The translations under genes and the position numbers were made by a program. DNA of 64,000 bases, taken from contig JADLSH010000160.1 in NCBI GenBank assembly GCA_016169945.1, forward strand, positions 247,138-311,137, written 5' to 3'. This DNA comes from Trachythela sp. YZ-2020 (Eukaryota > Cnidaria > Anthozoa > Malacalcyonacea > Clavulariidae). Within the stretch, counting starts at the first letter, position 1. Each line of letters starts with the position of its first letter. Below, one piece after another: positions 43,864 to 55,293 of the stretch. The notes below the pieces were generated by a model, which was not told the origin of the DNA, did not search any database, and was given only the letters and a program-made list of their open reading frames with translations.

Positions 43864-46455
43864 ATGTTCGTCAAACCAATGTGTGTCGCTTTCATCACTT
43901 GGATTTTATTTTTCATCTCATTCCTAACCCTCACAAAACTCGGAATATGTCAACAAGAAGCTATATTTCGCAAGAAAGCGAGAAAATATTTGGCTAATCA
44001 TGTAATCCGAGCTAAAAAGACAAGCAGTGGATCAGAGTGTGGCATTGATTGCTCAAGAGACGAACTATGTGGGTCAGTAAATTACAAAATCTCTCGAAAT
44101 GATGAAGAATGATGTGATCGGGATATAGCATAGTTTTCGTCGTTTCTATTGTATTACGACATTTTTGGAGTTACATAGTATTACATGTAGCATTTTCACG
44201 TTATATATTCAATACTGCATGGGCCACCATTAATTACCTCCACCAGGATTTTGTTTTTTCATGAATTGGTTGCGTGTGTTTGTGTATGTGTTTGCCTGTT
44301 AGCAGGAAACTAAGAAACTTATTAACATTTAATACGAAAATTTGTAGATCTAAAGGGCATAGGCCAAGATCAGATCGATTAACGTTTGGTTTAAATGAAA
44401 ACTGGATGAGAAATGTACAAATGTTTATCTTCTTTTCGCCGATTGAAGGCGAAATTGGTGCATATATGTATAAATTATGCATAAATACTTCACTTAATTT
44501 GGTGGCGGAGGTATGCCCTAGTTATCATATTGGTTGATTGATCTATTTAATACTTTTATTGAGGATAGTTTTGTTGTTTGCTATATTCTATTTGTAATTT
44601 TATTGTATTGTTTATGTGTTTGTTCTTGGATGTATAAGGTTTCCTTCCAAAAAATTATGTTATCATGATACAATATGTGACCATATCTCAGTCTTGTTTG
44701 TTCATGAGTATAAATGCGAAAACTTTGCCGAAAACAAAACAATTGTATTTATCGTCATGCAATCATCCTGTTAATCTAGTGGACTCTTTTACATTTTCTA
44801 GATTATTACCTAATGGTGCTTACACTTTGCAAGCAAATGAATAATATTCCTAAATGTGGCGGAGGAGGCTGAACACTAGTATTGAAAGTGGACGGAGACA
44901 ATGTAAGATTGTAATGGTTGATATGATTATATATGTGCTTAACCAATCAATAAATAGATAAATCAATCAGTTAATCAAACAATAATCTTATTTTTATTGC
45001 ACTTTTTATGTTAATTCAGACTAACTTCAACTATGAATCACCTTACTGGACGAACATAGAAAGTTATGCAGTTAAAAAGATGGACTTTAAGGAATAACAG
45101 AGAAAGAAAGTAAACTGGCCTCTTCTTGGACAATCGCTTTTAAGAAAATATGTCTTGGTATGACCGTTAATGGTGACACGAAGTGGGTGATGTTTAATTA
45201 CGAAGTAAGTTCGCTCGACAGTATGATCGCAGATGGAAAATACTGTCCTACAAACATTTCTCGTGATTCGCTGATGTCCTTGATCCATGGCCGGCGAGAG
45301 GGAAGGGCAGGGAGGGAAAAATACCCGGTACCCGGGCTGCTCAGAGGAGCCCGGAAAAGTTGGATAAGTTGATGAGAGTCAATGAGAGTTGCAACTCTCA
45401 CTCGCGTTTGACCACCTCTCATCGACTCTCGTGCACTCTTATCAACTTTGAGCTGGTTCAAATTTTGATGAGAGTTGATGAGAGTGTTGCTCGTTTGACG
45501 TGTTTTGGCCTTTTTATAAGCACTAGCTTAACAAAATAACACGTATTACTGTGTCTATAACAAGATTAGCTAAGAAGGAAATCTAAACATTTTGTTTACA
45601 AAACTTTAAGAGTTATTCTCAGGGCTCCGTTTCGTGCGCTAAATTATTTCTGTCGCGAATCTCGTGCAACTCTTGTTCTCGTTTGACTGTGGTATGAGAG
45701 TTGAACAAACTCTCATTCAAACTCTCACTTTCCAATGCCAACTCTCATCAACTCTCATCCTCGTTTGACCGAGGCTTAAGGATGTTCGCGTCAGATGTAA
45801 AGCTTTATATATGGGCGCCTATTTATTTAATATATTATACATTTCTGAATAAATGGCATAATAGAACCATAACTGCAAGTCAGCCAAAACACAAACTTTG
45901 TGAAAAGTTTAAATCTGGGCAGAAAGTGGGGGAAAGTGCATTGTTAACTTTTTTCGTGGTTATGATTTTTCTTCAGAACTCGTCTCAGAATGCGTCAAAT
46001 GCTGTTCTAGAGACCCTAGAAATTTAAAATCCGAGGGAGCATGCCCCCGAACCCCCCTAGCATTCTCGCACCATTAGCGGTCGTATTTCGATCCCAAATC
46101 TATGTTTGTTTTGCCCGTCCAAAGTCAAAACCCTGGCTGCGCTACTGGAGAGAGAGTGAGGGGGGCCCGCGTTCACCAATCTGCCCTGGATCCGTGACTG
46201 GCTCTCGCCGGCCTTGCCTTGATCACTGGTTCCCAGCTGCAAGCCAACTGTAACCAACAAGGTTTAAATATCAATCTCAAGTCACCCACCTAGGAGTATT
46301 TGTATACACGGCTACGATTTGGTTTGGTAGCTAATAATGAAGACGGTTATCTCTCTTGTCAGTGATTCTTGGATAGGCTTTGGTGCCAAATATTATGGTT
46401 GTAATAAAGCTGCAGCAATGACATGTGCCCCAACTGCTGCTGGTCTTGTTGTAAA
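43864..46455 (+). pseudogene. Decayed tandem copy of the Apple-fibrinogen gene
   Basis: Pieces in order: Apple exon start at 43864 (MFVKPMCVAFITWILFFISF, then RKYLANHVIRAKKTSSGSEC, CGSVNYKIS) ending early in TGA (44110-44112); a first fibrinogen exon at 44802-44902 with LPNGAYTLQANE, a deletion, and CGGGG followed by TGA where the intact copy has tryptophan; a second at 45020 onward with NFNYESPYWTN, a stop, then KICLGMTVNGDTKWVMFNYE; a break at about 45290 by roughly 1 kb of inserted repeats; and a resumption at about 46313 with FGLVANNEDGYLSC and SDSWIGFGAKYYG across a frameshift. Several disabling changes make it a pseudogene, although the Apple exon alone could still be transcribed. Confidence 0.85.
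45290..46312. mobile_element. About 1 kb of inserted repeat within the pseudogene
   Basis: This sequence separates homologous parts of the fibrinogen-related pseudogene. At 45365-45776 it is dense in GAGAGTTGATGAGAGT and its complement, ending in CTCGTTTGACC, arranged roughly symmetrically. At about 46030-46150 it carries the GGGAGCATGCCCCCGAACCC type of sequence that recurs at 62214-62245. GGCCGGCGAGAG near 45290 is repeated inverted near 46207. Confidence 0.6.
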
Positions 46456-46902
46456 TAACCCTGTATTTATTTTGTTTTGTTAAATTTATTGAGTATTCAT
46501 GAATAAAGAAAAAAAAAAACGTTACGACTATATAACATACTTCACAGTTACATTATGTTAAAATACTTCGTATGTGAGCAACTCAAAAGGAGACGGCACG
46601 AACGGGACAGGAAGACCCTTGCGAGGTGTCCCTCCTCTTAATAACATCAAAATTAAAGTTTATATAATTAGTAGTCATTTACTTACTTACTATAATGTTA
46701 ATTAACTATACTAATCTTTTTAATTAAAAATACTTATCTATTCACTATATCTCCATATGACAACCGCAATCACGGTTAAGTGACCAAGTACAAGTACTTT
46801 CTTGGTCAAAAGTTGTTTTTAGCATATCGGCATAAGTCTTCAAAAATCTTTTAAAGAATGATGGACTTGAGAAAGTACTAGGTAGGGCTGAGTTGGAATA
46901 TA

Positions 46903-47087
46903 CAATTACTTTATGGTTTCCGTGTTTGGATGGCCTGATCCAAACACGCGGGAATGTTGCGAGAGTTAAGAAAAGCGCGCGAAATCTCGAGCCGAAGGCG
47001 AGTGATTTTGCGAGCTTTTCTTAACTCGAGCAACATTCCCAAGTGTTTGGATCAGGCCATCCAAACACGGAAACCATAAAGTAATTG
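46903..47087. mobile_element. Near-perfect fold-back element
   Basis: An inverted repeat of about 80-base arms starting CAATTACTTTATGGTTTCCG, meeting around 46995. Each arm contains its own smaller palindrome GTGTTTGGATGGCCTGATCC AAACAC. A half-copy of the arm end (TTCCGTGTTTGGATGGCC) follows at 47117-47150. Confidence 0.8.
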
Positions 47088-47159
47088 TTTTATAAATTAA
47101 CAACAACACGATAGTCTTCCGTGTTTGGATGGCCTGATCCAAACACGGGTTTCGACCAA

Positions 47160-47900
47160 TCAGAGCACGCGTTATATACATGTTATTTTATAAATAATGA
47201 TCCATAATTTAACGACGCGATTGAAGTAAGATGATTTATAGGTAGTAGGTCGACAAAACGAAGTTTTGAAGTATTCAGAGTAGGATCGACGAGTCCGACC
47301 ATGATTAATTATTTGTACATAGTCGTGAATGTCAATGTCTATGTAGCCATTCAATGCCTTATACAGGAAAACCAAATCTTTAGCTCACGATCATAACAAA
47401 GAGGTAGCATGTTCAACATTTGCAGTCTCTCCTTGTACGGCAATTCACCAGGTTTTATAGTCAGGATCAACCGAGTAGCACGTCTTCGGATTTTCTCAAC
47501 CTCCTGTTTTAAAGTAGATGTTGATGGGGACCATACCTCGGTAGCGTAGCTTAACTGGGACTTAACCAGTGTCATGTACAGCGTTCTTCGTACAGTTTTG
47601 TCCGTTATAAATGTGCATGTCCGTTTAAGTAAACCAAGCAATCTATTTGCCTTTGGTAACAATTTTATAGAGATGAGAGTCCCACGTCAACTTGCTCGTA
47701 AGAGTAACACCCAAATCTCTTTCTTCTTCTACACGAGTGATCGTCACAGAATCCATATTATAATCATAGGAAAAATTATTACATCTACGTGTTATAGAGA
47801 GTACTTCACACTTAGATGCGTTGAAGTTCATGTTATTCTCACGACTCCAGCGACTAAGTTGGGTTAAAGCCTCCTGTAACTTGTCACAGTCGCTAAATGA
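47160..47900 (-). pseudogene. LINE reverse transcriptase, 3' part, decayed
   Basis: Reading pieces 47831-47643, 47662-47351 and 47375-47172 on the minus strand give MNFNASKCEVLSITRR, EEERDLGVTLTSKLTWDSHL, KANRLLGLLKRTCTFITDKT, QLSYATEVWSPS, RRRATRLILTIKPGELPYKERL, ending FFNRVVKLW-like. These are the motif E and thumb regions plus C terminus of a Jockey/CR1-type reverse transcriptase. Frameshifts separate the pieces. Confidence 0.85.
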
Positions 47901-47999
47901 AGAAACGTTTCTGTATAGATATATACTATATAATTATATGTTTTGGATATATACTGGTGCAATAAAACATTTACCTATATGGTATTGGGGCATATACAA

Positions 48000-50270
48000 T
48001 CTAAAATATGTTGAACTATCGGACTGATAATGAGCTCTATTTAAATCATTTCTATTGTGTATATTTACTATTTTCTCGACAAACTCCACTCTATTTTAAA
48101 CATTGCCTTTGTAAACTCGCATGTTTTGATTTGCTGTTAGAGCACACAAATGACAAGCTAGATCCTTGACTATTTCACATCATGCAATATGACTGGGTAA
48201 CGACCAATCTCGTCCCCCGAGCATGCGATCCTTTGGGAAGAATCGAAGAATAGACTGGAATAGACTGGAAACAAATCAAAGAATGCTTCAAAATTTAGTG
48301 GTTCTATTTCTGAAGGAAAACTAAATAGTGAAACAGTCGAACTATCGAAGGACGAAGATCAAGGTAAGAAATACTACAACATATTAATATAATATTGACG
48401 TGTAAATTGTAAAATATAGCATCTTATTTATGCACATAAGTTTTCAATACTAAAGTAAATTTGACTACCATGAATACTAGCTAATCCCACCTTTTAATTT
48501 CACATTTAGCAATTCCACATAATTTTATAGTGGTCACATTTAAATAAAATATTGTGTACAAATATAGTCTTGTTTATAGTATATAATAGTTAAGACGGTA
48601 AAAGATAGGACTGCGCAATACTCCTTTCGGCATGACATTTATTGCAGACGGTGTCACAATCGCATACTTATAATTTCATAATAGATATCCATACTTCATA
48701 TCCATAGGCAAATTATCCTCTAAATTACAAAATCGCATATATTTAATGTCTTTTCAAGCAATCATTTGCCTGCACTTTACATATCACTCTCATATTTGTA
48801 TTGTATGGTGAACAAACAAACACAGAACACTGTAGCTTTGACTAGTCAATTCTAGCCAATGTATGGATCTGATATGCTGTGTTTATATATATTTTATACA
48901 TTATATTCACAGACTACATACATGTGCTAAATTATACTCCTGATTTTCAACATAGTTAACATTTGCTACTGATGAATAGACTTCAATAATATGACCTATT
49001 TGCTAACACATCCATGTGGAATAAATATTTCATTTGTGTTCCTCCATCCCTGAATACCACATGTTTACGTCGTGTATCCATGCATGCATCTACAATTTTT
49101 CACATACCTGATTGTAGTATATTATGGACTATCGGGAAGATTGTGAACCTAACATGTTTCAGCAATGACATCATAAAATTAAATTAAATATTTGTTGTGT
49201 TTAAATGGAAATAGTCTCTGCTAGTGAAATTTATATCAGCTATTTTATTTGTCATATGTACTAAACTGTCTGTCATAGTGATACTGTAAATTTTGAACCC
49301 CATTTAACAATTAATATGAAAACCCATTAGTTGGCAAGCCCAGATCCACCCTACTTTTATTAGTACTTTACTCTGTCTAATGCCAGACGATTTTACTTGT
49401 CAGTGGTAGGATACTGCCAGTTAATGGGTTAAATATCAATCTCTTATCAGGGCCTTTTAAAGAGAAATTTAGTGAGGCCATAATCAGAAAGAGGACGTAA
49501 CAAGTGGTTGGTTGTGGTGTATTGTGTGGTGAGCAAGAGGGAGGGGGGGTCCTCCCCCCCCAGAATTTTTGAGTTCTTGAGTCTGTGTGCTTGATTTTTC
49601 ATTTTCAGAGAACCAATTTTGATATATCCCATCTAAATGGAGCCAGGTTTTGTTGTGAGAATACCATAACTTTGTTCTAAACTTCACTGAGGGGATTGGG
49701 GGGGGGTGGGGGGTGGGGGGGGGGCATTTGCCCCCAGGCCCTTTGTATCCCCGTAAAAAGGCCTGTCTCTTATTCTTTACAAGTTACTGGTTGAACGAAG
49801 TGTATGTTTTTGTACAAAATATGTGTAACTTATACAATTTAGGGCCAAACAGAATTGTAGAATATTATTCCTTCATGACAACAGTGGGATCACCGTGAGC
49901 AGATACATGTACGCTTAGCGTACCTATTTTTAATAACTGCAGTCAAAATAAAATAAAATAAAAAATGAAAAAGTTACTCTATAGGCTTGAAAACACTGCA
50001 GACTCCCAACCTATTGTTAAATCACATAATTTATTATAACGTTATAAAGCTTTAAATGAAATAAAACAAATTAATTAACATGTTTTGAACCGAGTTTGAT
50101 TACTATCATTAAAACTCTTGTAAAACACTCTTTCTATACGTACAAACACCCATAATGCGACAAGTGGTTACCGTGAGAAAATTTGGTACGCATGCGCAGG
50201 ATAGTTAACAGGATTTGAACCGTTGACTTAGGGATATCAAACAATGCGTTCTATATTCTTTTGTGAATTT
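48000..50270. other. Intergenic AT-rich stretch
   Basis: One weak exon-like segment lies at 48264-48363 (see rejected items). At 49530-49740 there are G-rich and C-rich runs (GGGAGGGGGGGTCCTCCCCC, then GGCATTTGCCCCCAGGCCC) like those at 46030 and 62214, probably remnants of one repeat family. Otherwise nothing is supported. Confidence 0.45.
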
Positions 50271-50273
50271 GAT

Positions 50274-50289
50274 TGCTCTTAAAAGAGCC
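50274..50289 (-). promoter_or_regulatory. Histone-type 3' stem-loop
   Basis: On the minus strand, GGCTCT-TTTA-AGAGCA starts nine bases after the stop codon. The metazoan histone mRNA consensus is GGYYCT-TYTN-ARRRCC with the same 6-bp stem and 4-base loop; only the outermost pair is broken. A purine-rich CACAAAAGAATATAGAA about ten bases downstream is where a histone downstream element would lie. This resemblance could be chance. Confidence 0.4.
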
Positions 50290-50297
50290 GTTTTGTT

Positions 50298-50636
50298 TTA
50301 ATCTTGATCCCGGTTAAAAAAGTCAAGGTCAATGTTCATGAGTTCGTCTAGGCTTGGAAGATCGTCCAGCCAGGACAGATCGAGCGCAGGCATGTCTTGG
50401 CGTGTAAGAACGGTTTGAGGAAGGGTGTTTTGGAGCGTTGGCTGATCATGAGGGGGTTCGTCTTGGACCACTGGCATGTCTTCATTAGGAAGGTTGTGCA
50501 GCGCCTCAAACTCATGAATCATAGCTGGGTTCTTATTAATAACAAATTCATAAAGGTTTTTGTATTTAGTAAAGTCGTCTTTTGTCTTTTTACGAAATCT
50601 TCTGGACTTCTCTGCTGCTCGCTGTTTTTTGTCCAT
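50298..50636 (-). CDS. Small intronless gene: bZIP-like basic region and acidic tail
   Basis: ATG at 50636 in strong context (ATCATGG), 112 codons, stop TAA at 50300-50298. The N terminus, MDKKQRAAEKSRRFRKKTKD, resembles the DNA-contacting half of a bZIP basic region (xxxAAxxSRxxR), but the invariant asparagine is lysine and no leucine heptads follow; F and Y occupy the zipper positions and a proline ends the helix. The middle is proline- and glutamine-rich. The C terminus, LDLSWLDDLPSLDELMNIDL, is acidic and hydrophobic like a transactivation segment. Probable nuclear protein by composition. I do not recognise the family. An upstream site array and a histone-type stem-loop are listed separately. 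It could also be a gene carried by an unknown mobile element. Confidence 0.6.
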   Translation of the reverse strand: MDKKQRAAEKSRRFRKKTKDDFTKYKNLYEFVINKNPAMIHEFEALHNLPNEDMPVVQDEPPHDQPTLQNTLPQTVLTRQDMPALDLSWLDDLPSLDELMNIDLDFFNRDQD

Positions 50637-50690
50637 GATGGATATCAATGTATTTTCATGCTCAGAGACCCTTCTTATTGCAACCTCAGA

Positions 50691-50905
50691 GGGTACGTCA
50701 CCTCATTATTATTCTTACTTCGAGGCGTGACGCGAGAATACTAATAATCGGTTCAAAGGGTACGTCACCTCACTCAAAAGGGTACGTAACCATAGGGTAC
50801 GTTACCTCATTATTATTCAAAGGGTAAGTCACCTGATTATTATTCGAAGAGTACGTCACCGCATTATTATTCTTACTTCTAGGCGTGACGTATGAATACT
50901 AATTA
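50691..50905. promoter_or_regulatory. TACGTCACC / GGCGTGACG site array
   Basis: Six GGGTACGTCACC-like sites (starting at 50691, 50758, 50779, 50795, 50822 and 50850; some read GTAACC or AAGTCACC) and two GGCGTGACG sites (about 50724 and 50882), mostly followed by TCATTATTATTC. Read on the minus strand these are GGTGACGTACC, containing the TGACG half-site of CRE/ATF-type bZIP factors. The array lies 55-270 bases upstream of the small bZIP-like gene. Confidence 0.55.
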
Positions 50906-50934
50906 CTTCCGCCGCTGGTTGTATGTGTATGCCT

Positions 50935-53554
50935 ACTAGCCCTCTTAAAAGATCAGAAATTTTGTTGACTGCAATTGGTGTAAATGCAGTGAACTCGGAT
51001 TCAGAACTTTTAGTATAATTTTGAAAATCACAGCTGGTTTCATCCAATTTGCTTGCCAAGATTGGTTCAACATTTGCAAATAATTCGTTTAACCCTTCTG
51101 CAATGTCTGTAGGATTTGTTAATTTAGATTCATTATTTGATAATGTGTTCGTTTAAAATTGTGGGTTTCTTTCCCTTTCCAATCAAACTATTTATAGTTT
51201 CCCAAGCCTGTTTTGGGTTGCACTTTTGGTTAGCAATCTTTTTAGAATAATAGTCTCTTTTGGATTTTCTTATTTCGGTATTTGTTTCATTTCTGGCTTT
51301 TTTAAAATTGAGCCAATCAGATTCTTGTTTTGTAATAATTGCTTTTCTTTTCAATTTATCTCTTTAGGTTATGAGCATTTTAATTTTGCTTGTAATCCAA
51401 GGGACATTTTTCTATTTTACCTTGTTTTGAAGTGGTACATGCTTATCGAGGACCTCTAAAAAGATTTTTTCCATATCTCCCACATACTATTTGGATTACC
51501 AGGAAAATAATAGATTTGATCCCAGTGTTGATTCTGCAAATCCTTGATCATTGAATTTCTTCAGGTTTCTAATTTCAACAATATTTTCATGACATTTTAC
51601 TGCCATATTTATTTTTTCTTGTTGCAAAAATCATACTATGATCACTAATTCCAGTATTATGTATTACCCCAGAGTCAGAAATTTTCTCTGGTCTATTTGT
51701 AATAAAATGATCAATAAGGGTGGATGTTGTTGATGTTATGCGCGTAGCTTCATCACACATTTGTGACAATTGATATAGTTCATATATAGATTTGAGTTTT
51801 TTAGTTAATTGGTGTGGATTTGTTTTAAGTAGATCACAGTTTAAATTACCAAGCATGTGAATTTCTTTGTTTTTATCATCTATTTTTTTACAAGATTTTC
51901 TAAACCAACAAAAAATTCGGATGACGAATTTTGAGGTAAAAAAGCTGTTAGTACGACAAACGGCTGACTTTACAAACAGCCTCAAGATTATTAGGCACTA
52001 GATAATTAATGGAGCTACGCAAATACATAGAAACACCACCTCCATTTCTTGATCTATCTTTTCAAATAATATCAATATACATTTGATTATCTGATTTTGA
52101 TGGATCAAGCCTTGTTTCATTAAATGCGATTAAATCGATGAATTTGTTTGACAAGGAAAAGCTAATTTCAGCACACCGTTTTGGTAAGATGACAATATTT
52201 AAAAAGGCCATTTTAAAGCCTCTTTCATTAGGAATAGAATTAATATCATTGAAATAATTGCTGCTCATGTTTTGGGTTAAAGAGCATGCAACTATCAATA
52301 GTATTTATTTCTTCATTACATATTGGTTACTAGCTTCAGGTGATCTGACCATTACTTCATTCGATGGCCCAGTGCAAGCCGAGAAAAAGGCTTATTTTTG
52401 CCATGCAGCTTTGATGAATTATTAACAGCATTGTAGCTAATTTTAACTAACTTTAAGTAAGAGCAAAATTGCTTCCCAACAATTTGTCTCCATTTCTGTT
52501 CAAATGGAGGTTGGATCTATTGAGATGGGATTGATCTATCTCAATGTTGTCTAAAAATGCCCTTTCATACCTCTGACACAATCTGAGTAATAAGTTGTTT
52601 GCTTCTTAAAATTTTTGGTGGGATACTTTACCATCATACCTTTTTACCACACTTGACACCACGACATCACTTGAATGGACTTTTTCCTCTTGTATGAGGC
52701 TTTCCATGCGTCGAGCAACTTGTTGTGTACTTTCGTTGACTAAGTTATTGGTCCCCGCATGGATAATTACTGCTTCATAATTTTGATTATTTTCTGACCA
52801 ATGTTCCTTGATTTTTCTTTCAAGATGCTGTATTCTTGCTGCACTATAAGAGTGACACCGGGTCGATTCAGTTTTGGCCGCTCTGGATATTTTTAAATTG
52901 TCAATGTTCTTGACCGTGGAGTCACCAATAATGAGTACTTTTTTCTGTTCTGATGGTGACTGTTTACTTGTGGGACCTTCACTATGACTAGCAACACTTG
53001 ACATATTTTGTTTTGTTTTTCGAGATTTTTTGACAAATTTAGATGTCTGCGTACTACGGTATTCGTTAAACTGCCCTTGAAAGCCACTGTATGAGCCACT
53101 GTCTGAAGTATTGACTGGTATGTTGTCATCTTCAACAGTCAACGCATCAAAACTATTAAGAGTAGAGGGCCCCTGTACTGGAGAGTCAGAAACTGGCATG
53201 TGGTTATAATGGTTTGGAGATTTTGCCTTTATCCAGACATTCTGTTTCGTGTCAAATGCCTTTTGGATTAGTTCGTTGTCAAGCTTCACCTGCTCTAGGG
53301 TCACTTTCATGTTATCAAGTTCTGTACAATTTCCTGTTTTTGTTTATAAGCATTTCGATAACGCCGGCTTCACCTTCGATTAATTGGTATCTATTTATCT
53401 CACTTTCGAGTTCGTTTTGCTTAATTTCAACTACGTTATAAAGCGACAATGATGTATCTACTTTAAGTGGCAAATATTGAATATTTGGCATAATTTGTTG
53501 CAGATATGCTACATTGCCACTTTGTGGACATAGAATAGTACTACTGTTAGACAT
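50935..53554 (-). pseudogene. LINE with SGNH-type ORF1 and endonuclease, truncated
   Basis: On the minus strand from 53554: an ORF1 start (SGNVAYLQQIMPNI, 53554-53315), a one-base frameshift, then 53310-52606 with an SGNH/GDSL-like domain (KVLIIGDSTVKNID; VIIHAGTNNLV). Next comes an endonuclease in several frames (FIDLIAFNETRLDPSKSDNQ; NGGGVSMYLRSS; GNLNCDLL; GISDHSMIFATRK), then the linker KKARNETNTEIRKSKRDYYS and the first part of a reverse transcriptase, which stops near 50935. SGNH ORF1 proteins are known in CR1/L2-type LINEs. Stops and frameshifts show it is dead; losing the reverse transcriptase instead of the 5' end is the reverse of normal LINE truncation, so a later deletion or insertion is likely. 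Confidence 0.85.
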
Positions 53555-53559
53555 TCACT

Positions 53560-55290
53560 TAGATTGATTATTATTTTCTTCACAATCATTCTTAAATTAT
53601 ATTTCAGTTAAACTTGTTAATGTTTTACATGTAAAAGCCCTTATTTCAATAAAATAGAAATTTATTCGATAGTAAAAATAGGGCGTGGCACAGTTAAAAA
53701 TGGTACTTATACCAAATCCACCTACGACTACCTACATAGGTAGCCTCAGCATGAGTAAACACGGAATGTGTATTTTTTTATCCTTGCCATGCATGCAGAA
53801 TACTGACTGAGGGTGGTGTAATTATCAGTTATAGACCTGGAGCGAGGGGTATTCCACAAAAAATTAGCCTGAGGAATGAAATATTCCGAGGGCAAAGCCT
53901 GAGGGATATTTCATCCAGAAGGGTAATTTTTTGGGAATACCCCGAGTGAAAGGTCTATAAATGATATATTATACCGAACCTTGTATGACTTTTACTTGAA
54001 TTGTACTAGATACTAGAAAACAGGCTATGGTATTCGCTGAAAAATACTACGGTCATGTGGTACAAGCCTAGTTCTCTGTTTGGACAAACTTATTGTGAGG
54101 TATAATATTTGGTAAAATCACTTTCGACATCAAAGTGCATGTCTTGAAATTGAATCAGTACTATATACCATGTAAACCGTTATAACTGTCATGTAACAAT
54201 CCCAAAATTCATACTTTTTGTGATATTAAATACTGCATTTTGCAAGCAAGAGCAAGTCTTGGATTTTGTGCAAAATATTTGTGAAAAATCATGTTTGTAA
54301 TAACAACACCGACTTCACTTGGTTGACAGTTCTGGCCAATTACCTAGAGTTGTTGCATGGTAGTTGTGTAAAGGGTTTGTCAGGTGGTTTTTCTGCTTCC
54401 TTGCCGCTCAGGCACTTCTGGGGTTTCCTTGGCTTTCCACATCATTTGTTAGGTGGTGGAACTTTATTGGCATAAACCAAGATCTGCAACTTGCACAATA
54501 CAATTCCGCAAGGAGAGCCATTACTTGTTACACTGGCCCGGTGGGATCAGTGGTTTAAAATGGGCTTCTTTGTAATAGCCAGGACATTACAGTGGAGGGC
54601 GATACAGCAATCATGTATCAACCGTAGCTTTGTCAACCTAATTGCCAGAACATCTTCACATACCATCTGTCGTCTGGTCTTGCGCGGTATCCAGTATAAT
54701 GCTAAAAGCATGTCAGCTTAATCTGCCTTATCAACTTTCTCTAATTTTCTTATACATGCTTTACATACATGGTAATATACATCCTGCTTAGGCAAATATT
54801 ACTGACTTATGCTTATCTGGTTGCAGTACCCACATGATCTAGGAGTTCCTCAAATCACCTCTGATCAAAAATGAAAAAAAATAACAAAATTTACAATAAA
54901 ATGCCGATATAATGAACCAAGCATATTTCTTTCTACAATCAAGACATTACAATGCAATATCAAATATTTCAGTCATAAACCAACATTTATCCACACAACA
55001 TGTTTACTGTGACCACAAAGCGGCAATGTAGCAGATATGCAACAAATACATACATGAAATTATTACAGGAAAACGAAAGCACATTGTAAGATCGAAATAT
55101 ACCGTATCAAAAGACTAACTTATAATACGAGGATTTCAGTATATTTGGACGACAAAACTTGCATAAAATCAACTAAATTTTCGACCATTTTCCCACTTCT
55201 GAATAGCAATTTTGAAATATGGCTTCGTGACCACGCAATGTGCTGATAACATACGTCATTTTACCGCGGGAGGAACGTTGGCTGCGTGCA
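53560..55290. other. Non-coding stretch
   Basis: The short open frames at 54266-54721 overlap in three phases and show no domain or splice context. A fold-back-like pair (TAGCCTGAGGAATGAAATAT and AGCCTGAGGGATATTTCAT) lies near 53867-53920. Confidence 0.45.
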
Positions 55291-55293
55291 CTC

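Noticed and set aside
48264..48363. Exon-like segment with acceptor AATAG and donor CAAG|GTAAGA
   Set aside because: The frame is open and charged (SEGKLNSETVELSKDEDQ) but only 33 codons, with no domain and no neighbouring exon.
54266..54721. Three overlapping plus-strand frames of 64-76 codons
   Set aside because: They overlap in different phases and contain no domain; typical of chance frames in a less AT-rich patch.
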